64,000 nt of DNA from Rugamonas sp. (lineage in GTDB: Bacteria; Pseudomonadota; Gammaproteobacteria; Burkholderiales; Burkholderiaceae_D), in NCBI RefSeq assembly GCF_025354735.1, contig NZ_JANXMI010000134.1, forward strand, positions 1 to 64,000, read 5' to 3'. Each line of letters opens with the position of its first letter. The stretch's first letter is position 1. Shown here in pieces: positions 30,649 to 40,439 of the stretch. Under the pieces are notes generated by a model that made no database searches, was not told the origin of the DNA, and saw only the letters and a program-made list of their open reading frames with translations. The translations under genes and the position numbers were made by a program.

Positions 30649-30790
30649 TGATGAGAGCAAATAAAGTTGGTCGGGATGACGGAGGTTAAGTACTTGATTT
30701 CATTGGCCCTAGCACACATGGCAAAGTTGGTCGGAACCTGCAAGTTAGTAGGATTCGCGATGCAACTTGGAAATATAGTTGGTCGAAGGC
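30649..30790 (+). repeat. Three dispersed AGTTGGTCG repeats, candidate TnsB-binding sites of a Tn7-like transposon end
   Basis: AAAGTTGGTCG at 30663 and 30723, ATAGTTGGTCG at ~30775, same orientation; A/T-rich just upstream of each core. Confidence 0.5.
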
Positions 30791-30920
30791 GGGTGATGCA
30801 CACGTTTGCCCAAGCATTAGGTCTGCTGGCTCAGACTTGATCTGACACGAACTTTCAGATGACTTAGAGTTTAAGAGACGCCTACCGGCCGGCTACAGCC
30901 ATTGGTAATCCAGGCCGGCT

Positions 30921-31112
30921 TCACTCTTTTGGCGCGGCGACTCCGCTGTCCAGCATCGCTAGACGTTCCCAATCTGGCGAACCGAATTCCCTGCCAACAG
31001 GCGCAATGTCCAGCCACGCTTGCTCTTCCGGGGTGCGTTTTAGGTCATATGAGCGTTGCAAACGTCCCTGTGATTGCTTGGTGCGCCGGCGCTTGATCGT
31101 TCTAGCCTTCAT
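30921..31112 (-). CDS. Small basic protein of unknown function
   Basis: 63-aa ORF MKARTIKRRRTKQSQGRLQRSYDLKRTPEEQAWLDIAPVGREFGSPDWERLAML; weak support. Confidence 0.35.
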   Translation of the reverse strand: MKARTIKRRRTKQSQGRLQRSYDLKRTPEEQAWLDIAPVGREFGSPDWERLAMLDSGVAAPKE

Positions 31113-31458
31113 CCTGTCCGCCTTATCTATAAATTGCGATCTTTAGCGTCAGCAACGCGTTGCCTATGTGTTGGAGTCGTGTTACGTCCGAATATAACCT
31201 TGAAGAGAAGAATATACGACGCAGCTGCCGACGTCAGCGAGGGCTATTTCGACTCGCTGTCCAGTCCCAGCATACGTCCCGGGAATCCGGCCACGTCTAA
31301 CTAGCGCGTGTCGCCGACCGGCAATCACTGCGGTGAGGAGCATGTTTGAAGCGCGCACCAAGTAGGCCTAGCTCGTCATTGGTCATCCCGGTGCACGGGA
31401 CGCGACCAGCGCAAGCATAGCTCAGGAGTTTGAGCATTTGCTTCAAAACATCGATCCG

Positions 31459-31923
31459 TCATCTTACTGCCGCATTAAATAATTTGGCGAACTCATCCGA
31501 GAAAATTATGCTAAGTGAAGCGCGCAGGCGCTCGGCATTCTCGTGGCCGTATACCGTCTCGAACCGGTCCTGTGCGTGCTGCCAGAGTTTATTCGACTCT
31601 GCAAGTTTCGCCTGGCCAGCGGCGGTAAGCCTGATGCGTCGGGACCTTCCGTCCGACTCGTTTTTTGTTTGCTCAACATAACCATCTCGCTCCAGCGGTT
31701 TCATGTTGTGGGCCAGGGCCGAACGGTCCAGAGTCATCGTGTGCGCCAAATCCGACATAGTAGGACTGCCAGCCCTGTCTATACTCGACAAAATGGAGCA
31801 CTGGGACATCTTCAGCCCGCAAGGCGCCAAAATGGTGTCATACAGTTGCGTCACTCTTCGGGTTGCTTTCCTGAGCGTCGCGCCGTTACAGAGAAGTGGG
31901 TCGTTGATTGTATTGCTGCGCAT
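31459..31923 (-). CDS. MarR family regulator
   Basis: CNGATLRKATRRVTQLYDTILAPCGLKMSQCSILSSIDRAGSPTMSDLAHTMTLDRSALAHNMKPLERDGYV. Confidence 0.92.
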   Translation of the reverse strand: MRSNTINDPLLCNGATLRKATRRVTQLYDTILAPCGLKMSQCSILSSIDRAGSPTMSDLAHTMTLDRSALAHNMKPLERDGYVEQTKNESDGRSRRIRLTAAGQAKLAESNKLWQHAQDRFETVYGHENAERLRASLSIIFSDEFAKLFNAAVR

Positions 31924-31976
31924 GTTGGAAATATAGACGGGGTTGAGAGGAGCAGAATGTCGGTTGACAGATATGG

Positions 31977-32020
31977 GCATATGCAACTATATTCGGAATT
32001 GATGGTATATGCCATCAATT
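31977..32020. promoter_or_regulatory. MarR-type operator region between divergent regulators
   Basis: GCATATGC (31977-31984) and 24-bp inverted repeat AATTGATGG-TATATG-CCATCAATT (31997-32020). Confidence 0.65.
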
Positions 32021-32038
32021 CGATCAGGGGTATCAGCA

Positions 32039-33007
32039 TTGCAAAAAGAAACAAATTCGACTCCGCAGGCTGAAGACGGCGATTTAGCCTTCGTCGAACA
32101 AAATCGATGCACCAACGGCGCTTTGCGTCGGGCCACACGTCGTCTATCGCAACTCTACGACGGTCTGTTGGCGCCTAGCGGCCTGCGAAACACGCAACGC
32201 GCCATTTTGGTGACCATTGCACGTTACGGTAGTGCGACCTTAAGTCAGCTCGCCGAATCCCTCGTGCTGGATCGATCCGCCCTTGGCATTAGCATCAGGC
32301 CCTTGGAAAGAGAAGGTTTCGTCGTCGTTGGAATCGACCCGAGCGACAGGCGCAATCGAATCGCCAAGCTGACTCCCGCAGGCGAGCACATAATTGAGAA
32401 TACCGCTCAATTGTGGACTGTCGCGCAAGCGCGTTTCGAAAACAAATTTGGTGCCAATAGAGCGAAGGAGCTGCGGAAAACACTTGCGTTCATCGCTGCC
32501 CAAGACTACGACGGCGCGGCTGCGGTTCGGCAACTGGAGGCTGGAGATCCTTTGCTTGAATTTAACCGATGCAACAACACCGCCTTACGGAAGGCCACCC
32601 GTCGCGTATCCCAGCTGTACGATTCCGTGTTGGCGCCGACTGGTTTGCGCTCCACGCAACGCTCACTGTTGCGCAGCATTGCCCGCTCCGAAAGCCAGAC
32701 CATGGGGCAGCTAGCCACCTCCCTGGTGCTTGATCGGTCCGCGCTGGGACATAATCTCAGGCCGCTAGAAAGGGAGGGGCTCATCGTCCTGGAAATCGAC
32801 CCTACCGATAAACGTAGTCGGTTGGCAAAGATCACCAAAAAGGGGGAGGGCAAACTCCGTGAAACTGCCGTCTTGTGGCAGGTGGCGCAACAGCGTTTTG
32901 AAAACAAATACGGCGCGGCCAATGCGCAATCGCTTCGAGAAGTGCTTGCTGCCATCGCCGCGGAAGAATTCGACAGCGAACTCAAAGCGGATGCGCATTC
33001 CATCTGA
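32039..33007 (+). CDS. Tandem (single-chain) double MarR-domain regulator
   Basis: Two homologous MarR domains in one ORF (NRCTNGALRRATRRLSQLYDGLLAPSGLRNTQR... and NRCNNTALRKATRRVSQLYDSVLAPTGLRSTQR...); TTG start at ~32039 preferred (AGGGG RBS) over ORF-track ATG 32009, which lies inside the operator palindrome. Confidence 0.85.
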   Translation: MQKETNSTPQAEDGDLAFVEQNRCTNGALRRATRRLSQLYDGLLAPSGLRNTQRAILVTIARYGSATLSQLAESLVLDRSALGISIRPLEREGFVVVGIDPSDRRNRIAKLTPAGEHIIENTAQLWTVAQARFENKFGANRAKELRKTLAFIAAQDYDGAAAVRQLEAGDPLLEFNRCNNTALRKATRRVSQLYDSVLAPTGLRSTQRSLLRSIARSESQTMGQLATSLVLDRSALGHNLRPLEREGLIVLEIDPTDKRSRLAKITKKGEGKLRETAVLWQVAQQRFENKYGAANAQSLREVLAAIAAEEFDSELKADAHSI

Positions 33008-33026
33008 GCGTGCGTTCCATTTTTAG

Positions 33027-34157
33027 TCAGGCCGGATCGATAGAGCACAGGAACTTCAGAAGCTGCTCGTTGACCACATCCGGCGCCTCGTGCTGTACCC
33101 AGTGGCCTATGTCATCGAGCTCGATTCCGCCTACAAGACCGGGAAGGCCGGCGCGCATCTGGTCCAGGCTCAGTGGATAGAGTTCTCTCATTCCGTCTGC
33201 CTTGCCCCAGATGAAAAACGAAGGCTGAGTGATCTTCGCTCCCTTGAAGGCCGCCGACAGATAAAAATACGGTTCCGCGGCGCGGTAGTAATTTAACCCG
33301 CCATGAAAACCGGTGCGCTGGAATTCGGCGATGTTATGGCGAACGTAGTCTGCTGCCACCCACGAGGGCAATGCCCCGGGGGCCGGACGATGCAGGCTGC
33401 GCGCAGGGTCCATAGGACTCCACTGCCGGCCGACGGGGGCTGAACCCGATGCCCAATACAGCATGCCTGGAATCGTAACGGCGGCATCGGCCCAGATCTG
33501 ATCGGCGTCGGGCCGTATCTGTTCGAACATATAAAAATCGTTTTGATGGCCTGTCTTGCGCATTTTTTCGAAAACGCTAGTATCGCCGCGCGGGACGTAG
33601 GGCACGCTCAGGCAGAACACCGCCTTAAATCGGTCGGGACGCATCATCGCAGCGTTCCATGCGTGCGTTGCGCCCCAGTCATGGCCCACGAGGACTGCGC
33701 TGGAAATCTTCAGCGCGTCGAGCAGGCCGACCAGGTCGCCAGCCGTTTGCAGCGGCGTATACAAGCTGGGATCGGCGGGCGCCGAGCTGCGTCCATAGCC
33801 GCGCATGTCCGGGGCAATAGCCCGGTACCCGGCTGCGGCGATGGCCTTCATCTGCCGGCGCCAGGTATAAGCGGTATCCGGAAAGCCGTGGCAGAAGAGA
33901 ACGGCAGGGCCGTTGCCCAGCTCGGTGACGTGCAGGGAAATGCCGTTGGTGGCGACGTCGTATTCTTTGAAACCTTCGCCGTCGCCGGCAGCGTCCGCGC
34001 TGGCCATCTGGCCCAACATAAGGCTTGCGCCAACGGCGGCGCCGCTGGCCAGGAAGGCGCGGCGGGAAACAGCCGGCGGCAGAATGCGCTCCTCGCTCGA
34101 AGTTTCATGGTCCGGTTTGAGTTCAGGATTTTTTGCGTCGATGTTCATGATATTCAC
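33027..34157 (-). CDS. Tat-exported alpha/beta hydrolase (epoxide hydrolase-like)
   Basis: SRRAFLASGAAVGASLMLGQMASA Tat signal; VLFCHGFPDTAYTWRRQ, GHDWGATHAWNAA. Confidence 0.92.
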   Translation of the reverse strand: MNIMNIDAKNPELKPDHETSSEERILPPAVSRRAFLASGAAVGASLMLGQMASADAAGDGEGFKEYDVATNGISLHVTELGNGPAVLFCHGFPDTAYTWRRQMKAIAAAGYRAIAPDMRGYGRSSAPADPSLYTPLQTAGDLVGLLDALKISSAVLVGHDWGATHAWNAAMMRPDRFKAVFCLSVPYVPRGDTSVFEKMRKTGHQNDFYMFEQIRPDADQIWADAAVTIPGMLYWASGSAPVGRQWSPMDPARSLHRPAPGALPSWVAADYVRHNIAEFQRTGFHGGLNYYRAAEPYFYLSAAFKGAKITQPSFFIWGKADGMRELYPLSLDQMRAGLPGLVGGIELDDIGHWVQHEAPDVVNEQLLKFLCSIDPA

Positions 34158-34166
34158 CTCTTCCTT

Positions 34167-35342
34167 TTAAGCTGACAGCCCTTTGGTTTGAAGCCATGAA
34201 CGCATGGCTTCGATGAGTTCTTGCTTGCGTTCGAGCGGCAACCAGTGGCCGGATGGAAGGCTAGTCACGGAAAGATCCGGGCAGGAGCGGCGCATAGGGT
34301 CTCCGAGGCTGCTGCGTGTGATGTCGCAGATACCGTCAAAGTCGCCGTTGACGAACAATACCGGCTGGCGCAGGCGGCCTTCATCCGGCGCGGCCTGCGC
34401 GTAGGCGATATTCGCGTCATCATTCAGATACCATGCATTGGCCGGACGGAAGCCAGTGACGCGGAAGGCATCCACAAGCGCGTCGAAGTCGGCGGCCGGC
34501 CATAGGGTCGGATCGGGCGGCATGGCCGGCGCGCGATGCGCAGAACCGAACCAGCCGCCATTGCGGCCAACCAGCGCGGAACGGTAAGCTTTGTTCACCG
34601 ACGCCGCATCGCCGCGTCGGTAGATCACCGAAAGGCTGGCCGGGATGTCAGCGTTGAAGTCGCTGACCGTCTGGTCGAAATTGGTCAGGTAGAAACGGTA
34701 ATAGTTCCATTGGCCGTCGGGATATTGGTCGGCGGGATAAAGTGTGCGGTCGACTAGCGGCAACAGGTTCGGTAGCGCGAAGCCTAGCGGTGCATATGGA
34801 ACCGACACCAACACCACACCGCGGCTACGCTGCGGGTGGTGAGCGGCCAGCGCCGCCGCCACCGGACTTCCCAAGTCGTGGCCGACCCATACCGCCGGAC
34901 GCGCGCCGAGCTGGTCGTGCAGCGCCACCATGTCGTCGACGATCTCGCTCACGGCATAGGCGCTGGCATCAGCCGGCACCGACGAGCCGCCGTAGCCGCG
35001 CATGTCCGGCGCGACGCAACGCCAACCCTCGGATGCGAATGCGTCGATCTGCGCGCGCCACATCAAGCCGCTCTGGGGCCAACCGTGAAGGAAGATCATC
35101 AAGGGGCCGTCTGCAGGCCCGGCTTCCCAGTAGCGCGTAGTGTGACGGGGCGATTGAAAGATGTGCGACGTTAATGTCGCCGAGGCCGCAGCGCCGAGGC
35201 CTGCGTCTTTCGCCTCAGCGACCTGGCCCAGCAACAGGCTGGCGCCGATGGCCGCCCCGCCTGCCAAGAAACCGCGACGGGAGATGACTGAACCCATCGC
35301 GGGGGCTGCACTCAATTCTGCAGGATTTTGCTTGATGCTCAT
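34167..35342 (-). CDS. Tat-exported alpha/beta hydrolase (epoxide hydrolase-like)
   Basis: SRRGFLAGGAAIGASLLLGQVAEA; MIFLHGWPQSGLMWRAQ, GHDLGSPVAAALAAHH. Confidence 0.92.
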   Translation of the reverse strand: MSIKQNPAELSAAPAMGSVISRRGFLAGGAAIGASLLLGQVAEAKDAGLGAAASATLTSHIFQSPRHTTRYWEAGPADGPLMIFLHGWPQSGLMWRAQIDAFASEGWRCVAPDMRGYGGSSVPADASAYAVSEIVDDMVALHDQLGARPAVWVGHDLGSPVAAALAAHHPQRSRGVVLVSVPYAPLGFALPNLLPLVDRTLYPADQYPDGQWNYYRFYLTNFDQTVSDFNADIPASLSVIYRRGDAASVNKAYRSALVGRNGGWFGSAHRAPAMPPDPTLWPAADFDALVDAFRVTGFRPANAWYLNDDANIAYAQAAPDEGRLRQPVLFVNGDFDGICDITRSSLGDPMRRSCPDLSVTSLPSGHWLPLERKQELIEAMRSWLQTKGLSA

Positions 35343-35368
35343 GATGACCACCTCTGACTTTTTCGGGT

Positions 35369-36278
35369 TTAAGTTTGTGGAGCCGTGATGGCGAAGGACT
35401 GGACGGTCACCAGTTGCGGGTCCGGACCGCCGCGCCTGCCGGTATCGAGGGCGTCGATCGCCAGGACTTCGCCCGGCGTCAGCGCGAAGTCGAAGATGTC
35501 GATGTTCTCGGCAATGCGCGCCGGCCGCACCGATTTCGGAATCGGCGAAGTGCCCAGCTCGATCTGCCAGCGCAAGATAATCTGGGCTGGCGTCTTCCGG
35601 TACTTTTTCGCCAGCAGCGCCACGGTCGGATGCGAGAGCGGGTCCTGCACTTCCTTCGACGCCTTGGCCTTTTCGCCGTAGCGTTTGATACCGCCGATAG
35701 GCGACCATGCCTGAGTGATGATGCCGTGGCTGTCGTCGGCTTCGCGCAGCGCGCGCTGGTTAAAGAATGGGTGCAGTTCCACTTGGTTCACTGCGGGAAT
35801 ATGTCCGGTTCGCTGGATCAGCTTGTCGAGATCGCTGGCGTCGAAGTTGCACACGCCGATAGCCCGAACCCGGCCGTCCGCGAGCAATTTGATGGCCGCC
35901 TGGTAGGCTGCGACGGTCGCGTCGAAAGCCGATGGCACAGGCCAATGAATCAGGTACAGATCGAGAAAATCCAGGCCGAGCTTGCGCAGACTGAGCTCGA
36001 ACGCGCGCGGAGTTTGCTCAGGACCGTAGTCGCTCATCCAGACCTTGGTCGTTACAAATACCTCGTCGCGGGCTATGCCGGCGGCACGGATGCCTTCCCC
36101 GACCTGCTGCTCATTCATGTACGCGGCAGCCGTGTCGATGAGCCGGTATCCCGCCGCTATCGCCGAACTGACTGCGGCGACAGTTTCCTCGGGTTCGCTG
36201 TGGAACACGCCCAGACCCACCGCAGGCATGTCGATTCCGTTATTTAATTTATACTTGGGACCTAAAGGGCTTGCCATA
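35369..36278 (-). CDS. Aldo/keto reductase
   Basis: LNNGIDMPAVGLGVFHSEPEETVAAVSSAIAAGYRLIDTAAAYMNEQQVG...LGLDFLDLYLIHWPVP. Confidence 0.95.
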
Positions 36279-36306
36279 TCTACGTCCTTTCTTGAATTAA
36301 TTAGTA

Positions 36307-36336
36307 GCATATGCCCATAATAATGTTAGCATATGC
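36307..36336. promoter_or_regulatory. Two GCATATGCCC direct repeats, 22-bp spacing, between aldo/keto reductase and divergent hydrolase
   Basis: TAGCATATGCCC around 36307-36316 and 36329-36338; same core as near the MarR genes. Confidence 0.6.
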
Positions 36337-36401
36337 CCTTAATGTCAAGCGCCGATGAAAGAAATATGAACTGAACCACCCACCCACAGAAGGAGAACAC
36401 C

Positions 36402-37292
36402 ATGACTATCCCACAGCAAGCAGACTTCCCGGCGTACACCGAACACCGCATCGCACGTGATCGCGGCAGCGTCTATGTGCGCGATTTTCCAGGCAGCGGA
36501 CCGGCCTTCGTGCTGCTGCATGGATTCCCGGACAACGCGCACATCTACGACGACCTGATTCCCCACCTTGTGGCGGCGGGCCGCAGGGTGGTGGCACTAG
36601 ATTTTCTGGGCTTCGGCGCGTCCGACAAGCCGGAGGGCGCGCACTACAGTTTCGTCCAGCAACTTGGCGACTTGGAAGCCGTGGTGGATGCGCTGAAACT
36701 GGAGACCATCATTCCGGTCGGCCACGATGCCGGCGGCCCGGCGGCGGTCAACTTCGCGCTGAAACATCCGTCGCGTAGCGCCGCCGTTTGCCTGATGAAT
36801 GCGTTCTACGGCGATGCGCCAGGACTACGGGTGCCGGAATTTATTGAACTGTTCGCCAACAAGGGATTGAAGGCGTTGACGCGGCATTTTCTGGCGAGTC
36901 CCGAGCAGTTCGCATGGCTCCTGGCGTTCCAGCGCGACCAGATGCAAGCCGGCTTGACGGAGGCGCAGAAAGCGCACTACACCGATTTTCTCGGCGCGAT
37001 CATCGACAACAATTTCAGGCAACGGCCGAGTGCCGGGCCGGCTTTTGCGCAGATGACCTATCAGCTAACGGATGAGGTGGCCGCCAATACGGCGCGCCTG
37101 ATCGAGTTTAGAAATTCCGCGGTGCCCTTTTTATTCATCTGGGGAAAAACCGACCCTTATCTTCACGTCACAGCTGCGGAGTACATGAAATCGCAGGCCA
37201 GGAACGCCGCTCTGCATGTCGTAGACGCTGGGCACTGGCCTCAGATAGATCAACCGGTTGAAGTAGCTCGGGTTCTGCTAGCGGCTCATTAA
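36402..37292 (+). CDS. Alpha/beta hydrolase (epoxide hydrolase/haloalkane dehalogenase-like)
   Basis: FVLLHGFPDNAHIYDDLIPHL, GHDAGGPAAVNFALKHP. Confidence 0.92.
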   Translation: MTIPQQADFPAYTEHRIARDRGSVYVRDFPGSGPAFVLLHGFPDNAHIYDDLIPHLVAAGRRVVALDFLGFGASDKPEGAHYSFVQQLGDLEAVVDALKLETIIPVGHDAGGPAAVNFALKHPSRSAAVCLMNAFYGDAPGLRVPEFIELFANKGLKALTRHFLASPEQFAWLLAFQRDQMQAGLTEAQKAHYTDFLGAIIDNNFRQRPSAGPAFAQMTYQLTDEVAANTARLIEFRNSAVPFLFIWGKTDPYLHVTAAEYMKSQARNAALHVVDAGHWPQIDQPVEVARVLLAAH

Positions 37293-38015
37293 AACTGCAG
37301 TTATTTCGCATGTCTGACCAGGCGCGCCGATTTGCGGTGTCGGCAGCCTGGCTGAGGACGGACACCTAAGTCGAGGCTCTAGCCGGATGAGGTTTGCTTG
37401 TGCGCACCTCGCGTACACTGCACCGATATAGCGGTCACATTGCCTTGGACATCTTTCTCCAATCGAGTCGCGCAGGGTTGCGTTGCCCAGCTTCTACTGA
37501 TTTGCGCGGCAAAGGTGCAGCCTCGCTGCTGGGAATTTTTAGCTGAGCATTTAAGAATATATCAAATTGCAAATCGAAAATGTGCTCAAAAAAGCAGCTA
37601 TTCAAGCATTTAAGCCGTTCGTACAGGCGTTGTTGCATAAATCGTCCCGCGCCCAGTGCTGACTGACGTTTACACGCCACAGCACATAATGCAGGCTGTT
37701 AACTTTAGGCGTAATTGTGTAGATTCTGGCTTTTTGCCGTGATGAAACGCAAAGATAAATGGCAACGACAAGGGCCAAAGCAGAAATACCGGATCACCAA
37801 CTGGCCGGCATACAACGCTGGATTGATCGCGCGCGGCGACGTGACGGTTTGGCTGGAGACTGACCAGGAGCAGCCTGCCGCTGCAGGACCAGCCAAGCGC
37901 GGCAGGCCCTGTGTGTACGCTGACGCCACCATTGTAAGCGTCTTGCCTCAACCGTCTTGACTGGATATTTCATTGTTGGGCAAGGATGGCATTGCCTCGC
38001 TGGGAGCTGCGATTT

Positions 38016-39581
38016 TCAGGCCGTAGCAAGCTGCGCGGCGCAGTTCCATGGCAGGAAGTCGTCAACCCGGTTGACGGGATGCTCGGCGATGTTGGCCAGC
38101 ACATGGCGCAGCCAGGCTTCCGGATCGACGCCGTTGAGCTTGGCCGTACCGATCAGCGAGTAGATGGCGGCGGCGCGCTCGCCACCGCTGTCGGCGCCGG
38201 CGAACAGGTAGTTGCGGCGGCCGATGGCGACGCCGCGCAGCGCCCGCTCGGCGGCCGAATTGTCGATCTCGATGATGCCGTCATCGCAGTAGCGCAGCAG
38301 CGCCGGCCACAGGTTCAGGGCGTACTGGATCGCCGCCGCCGTGTCCGACTTGCGCGACAGTTTTTCGAGCGTGGCGCGCAGCCAGTTACCGAAGTCGTCG
38401 AGTAATGGGCGTGCCCGCAGCTGGCGCACCAACTGCCGTTCGTGCGGCGGTTTGCCGCGAATCTCGGCTTCGATCACATACAGTTCGGCGATCCGCCGCA
38501 GCGCTTCGGTGGTGATGGCCGACGGCCTGGCCGCATGCAGGTCGTAGAATTTACGCCGCGCGTGCGCCCAGCAGGCCGCTTCCTGGATCGTGCCGTCGAG
38601 GTAGAGCGCATTGAAGCCGGCGTAGGCATCGGCCTGCAGCAGGCCGCTGAAGTGGGCCAGGTGGGTTTGCGGATGGATGCCTTTGCGGTCCGGCGTGTAG
38701 GCAAACCAGACGGCCGCCGGCGTGGCGTCGCCGGACGCGCTGTCGTCGCGCACGTATGTCCACAACCGCGCCGTCTTGGTCTTGCCGTTACCCGGCGCCA
38801 GCACGGGAATCGGCGTATCGTCGGCATGCAGCTTGCGGCCGGCCAGCACGTGGCGCCGGATCACGTCGACCAGGGGCCGCAGCAGCGCGCTGGCGGCGCC
38901 GACCCAGTTCGCCAGCAGCGCGCGCTCCAGTTCGACGCCTTCGCGCGCGTAGATCACCGATTGGCGGTACAGCGGGATGTGGTCGGCGAACTTGGCCACC
39001 AGCACGTGCGCCAGCAGGCCGGGGCCGGCGATGCCGCGCGTGATCGGCCGGCTCGGCGCCGGCGCTTGCACGATGGCGTCGCAGCAGGCGCACGCCAGTT
39101 TCGGGCGCACATGGCGGATCACGCGGAAGCTGGCCGGCACCCATTCCAGCTGCTCGGCCACGTCCTCGCCCAGGTGGCGCAAGCCGCCGCCGCAGGCCGG
39201 GCAGGCATCGGCCTGCGGTGGATACACGCGTTCGTCGCGCGGCAGATGATCGGGCAATGGCTTGCGCGCCGCCTTGTTGCGCGGCGCCTTGTCCAGCGGC
39301 GCGCGCTCGCGCTCGGCCTCGCCCTCGGTGGCCTGCAGGTCCTCCAGTTGCAGTTCGAGCTGTTCGATCTGATGATCGAGTTTCTCGGACTTGCGACCGA
39401 ACTGCATGCGCCGCAACTTGGCGATCAGCAGCTTCAGGTGCTCGATCTCGACCTCGGTCGTGGTCAGCTGGGCGCGTAATCCCGCCACCACTTCGTCGCG
39501 CTCGCGCACCGTCTGCTCAGACGCTAGTAACAATGCCTTCAGGGCATCGATGTCGTCGGGCAGGTCGGCGTGGTTGAGCAT
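38016..39581 (-). CDS. tnpC: IS66 family transposase
   Basis: IS66 transposase domains ([75 protein letters not shown]). Confidence 0.96.
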   Translation of the reverse strand: MLNHADLPDDIDALKALLLASEQTVRERDEVVAGLRAQLTTTEVEIEHLKLLIAKLRRMQFGRKSEKLDHQIEQLELQLEDLQATEGEAERERAPLDKAPRNKAARKPLPDHLPRDERVYPPQADACPACGGGLRHLGEDVAEQLEWVPASFRVIRHVRPKLACACCDAIVQAPAPSRPITRGIAGPGLLAHVLVAKFADHIPLYRQSVIYAREGVELERALLANWVGAASALLRPLVDVIRRHVLAGRKLHADDTPIPVLAPGNGKTKTARLWTYVRDDSASGDATPAAVWFAYTPDRKGIHPQTHLAHFSGLLQADAYAGFNALYLDGTIQEAACWAHARRKFYDLHAARPSAITTEALRRIAELYVIEAEIRGKPPHERQLVRQLRARPLLDDFGNWLRATLEKLSRKSDTAAAIQYALNLWPALLRYCDDGIIEIDNSAAERALRGVAIGRRNYLFAGADSGGERAAAIYSLIGTAKLNGVDPEAWLRHVLANIAEHPVNRVDDFLPWNCAAQLATA

Positions 39582-39611
39582 GGGGGCGAGTTTACGCGAG
39601 CGGCCCGATGT

Positions 39612-39959
39612 TTACAAGGCCGACTGCGGCCGCCAGGTACGCTCCGGCCGGCGCCAGTCTATGCCTTCGAGCAGCATCGACAGCTGCGCCTGCGTCAGCG
39701 TCACGCTGCCATCGGCGGCTTGCGGCCAGACGAAGCGGCCGCGCTCAAGCCGCTTGGCCAGCAGGCACATGCCGTCGCCGCTCCACCACAGCACCTTGAT
39801 CATGTCGCCGCGCCGGCCACGGAACACGAACACGTGGCCGTTGTAGGGATCTTCGGCCAATGCCGTTTGTACCTTCACCGCCAAACCGTTCATGCCGGCG
39901 CGCATGTCGGTGATGCCGGCGGCCAGCCAGATCCGGGTTCCTGCCGGCAGTCCGATCAT
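39612..39959 (-). CDS. tnpB: IS66 family accessory protein TnpB
   Basis: MIGLPAGTRIWLAAGITDMRAGMNGLAVKVQTALAEDPYNGHVFVFRGRRGDMIKVLWWSGDGMCLLAKRLERGRFVWP. Confidence 0.96.
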   Translation of the reverse strand: MIGLPAGTRIWLAAGITDMRAGMNGLAVKVQTALAEDPYNGHVFVFRGRRGDMIKVLWWSGDGMCLLAKRLERGRFVWPQAADGSVTLTQAQLSMLLEGIDWRRPERTWRPQSAL

Positions 39960-40378
39960 GGCAACAGGCGGGCCAGCAACAGCGTCAGCGTGGCCGCGTC
40001 GACCGAGCCTTCCAGCCGCAACTGGGCTTGGCCCACGCTCAGTACGATGACGCCAGATGGACCGCTGGCGAGAGCGGCCGGCACCGGCGGCGTATCGACT
40101 ACCGTGACGGCCAACAGCTGGCTCGGCGCATTGACCTCATTCCCGGCCTCGGTACCGAAACGCTTGCGCCAACTGAACAGCTGATTGGTATTGATCTTCA
40201 ATTCGCGGGCGATCAGCGACACCGATGCGCCTGGAACCAAGGTGCGCGCCACGGCAGCACGCTTGAATGCATCGCTATGCTGGCGATATGGGCCGCGTTT
40301 CGCCCTGGTGGTGACTGGTTGAATTATTGTGTCCATAAATAAATTTGTGGACACAATCAATTTGCGTCCCAAATTCAA
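39956..40378 (-). CDS. tnpA: IS66 family insertion sequence protein TnpA
   Basis: HTH VARTLVPGASVSLIARELKINTNQLFSWRKRF, position in IS66 operon. Confidence 0.9.
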   Translation of the reverse strand: MNLGRKLIVSTNLFMDTIIQPVTTRAKRGPYRQHSDAFKRAAVARTLVPGASVSLIARELKINTNQLFSWRKRFGTEAGNEVNAPSQLLAVTVVDTPPVPAALASGPSGVIVLSVGQAQLRLEGSVDAATLTLLLARLLP

Positions 40379-40439
40379 TCATGGCGACGTGCAGCTCTCA
40401 GGGGAAGACGGCGCTGGATTGACGCTTACCCACCATTCA

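Larger units (their letters stand above)
37934..40429 (-). mobile_element. IS66-family insertion sequence with 8-bp TSD CCACCATT
   Basis: Termini GTAAGCGTC...GACGCTTAC; CCACCATT at 37926-37933 and 40430-40437. Confidence 0.93.
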
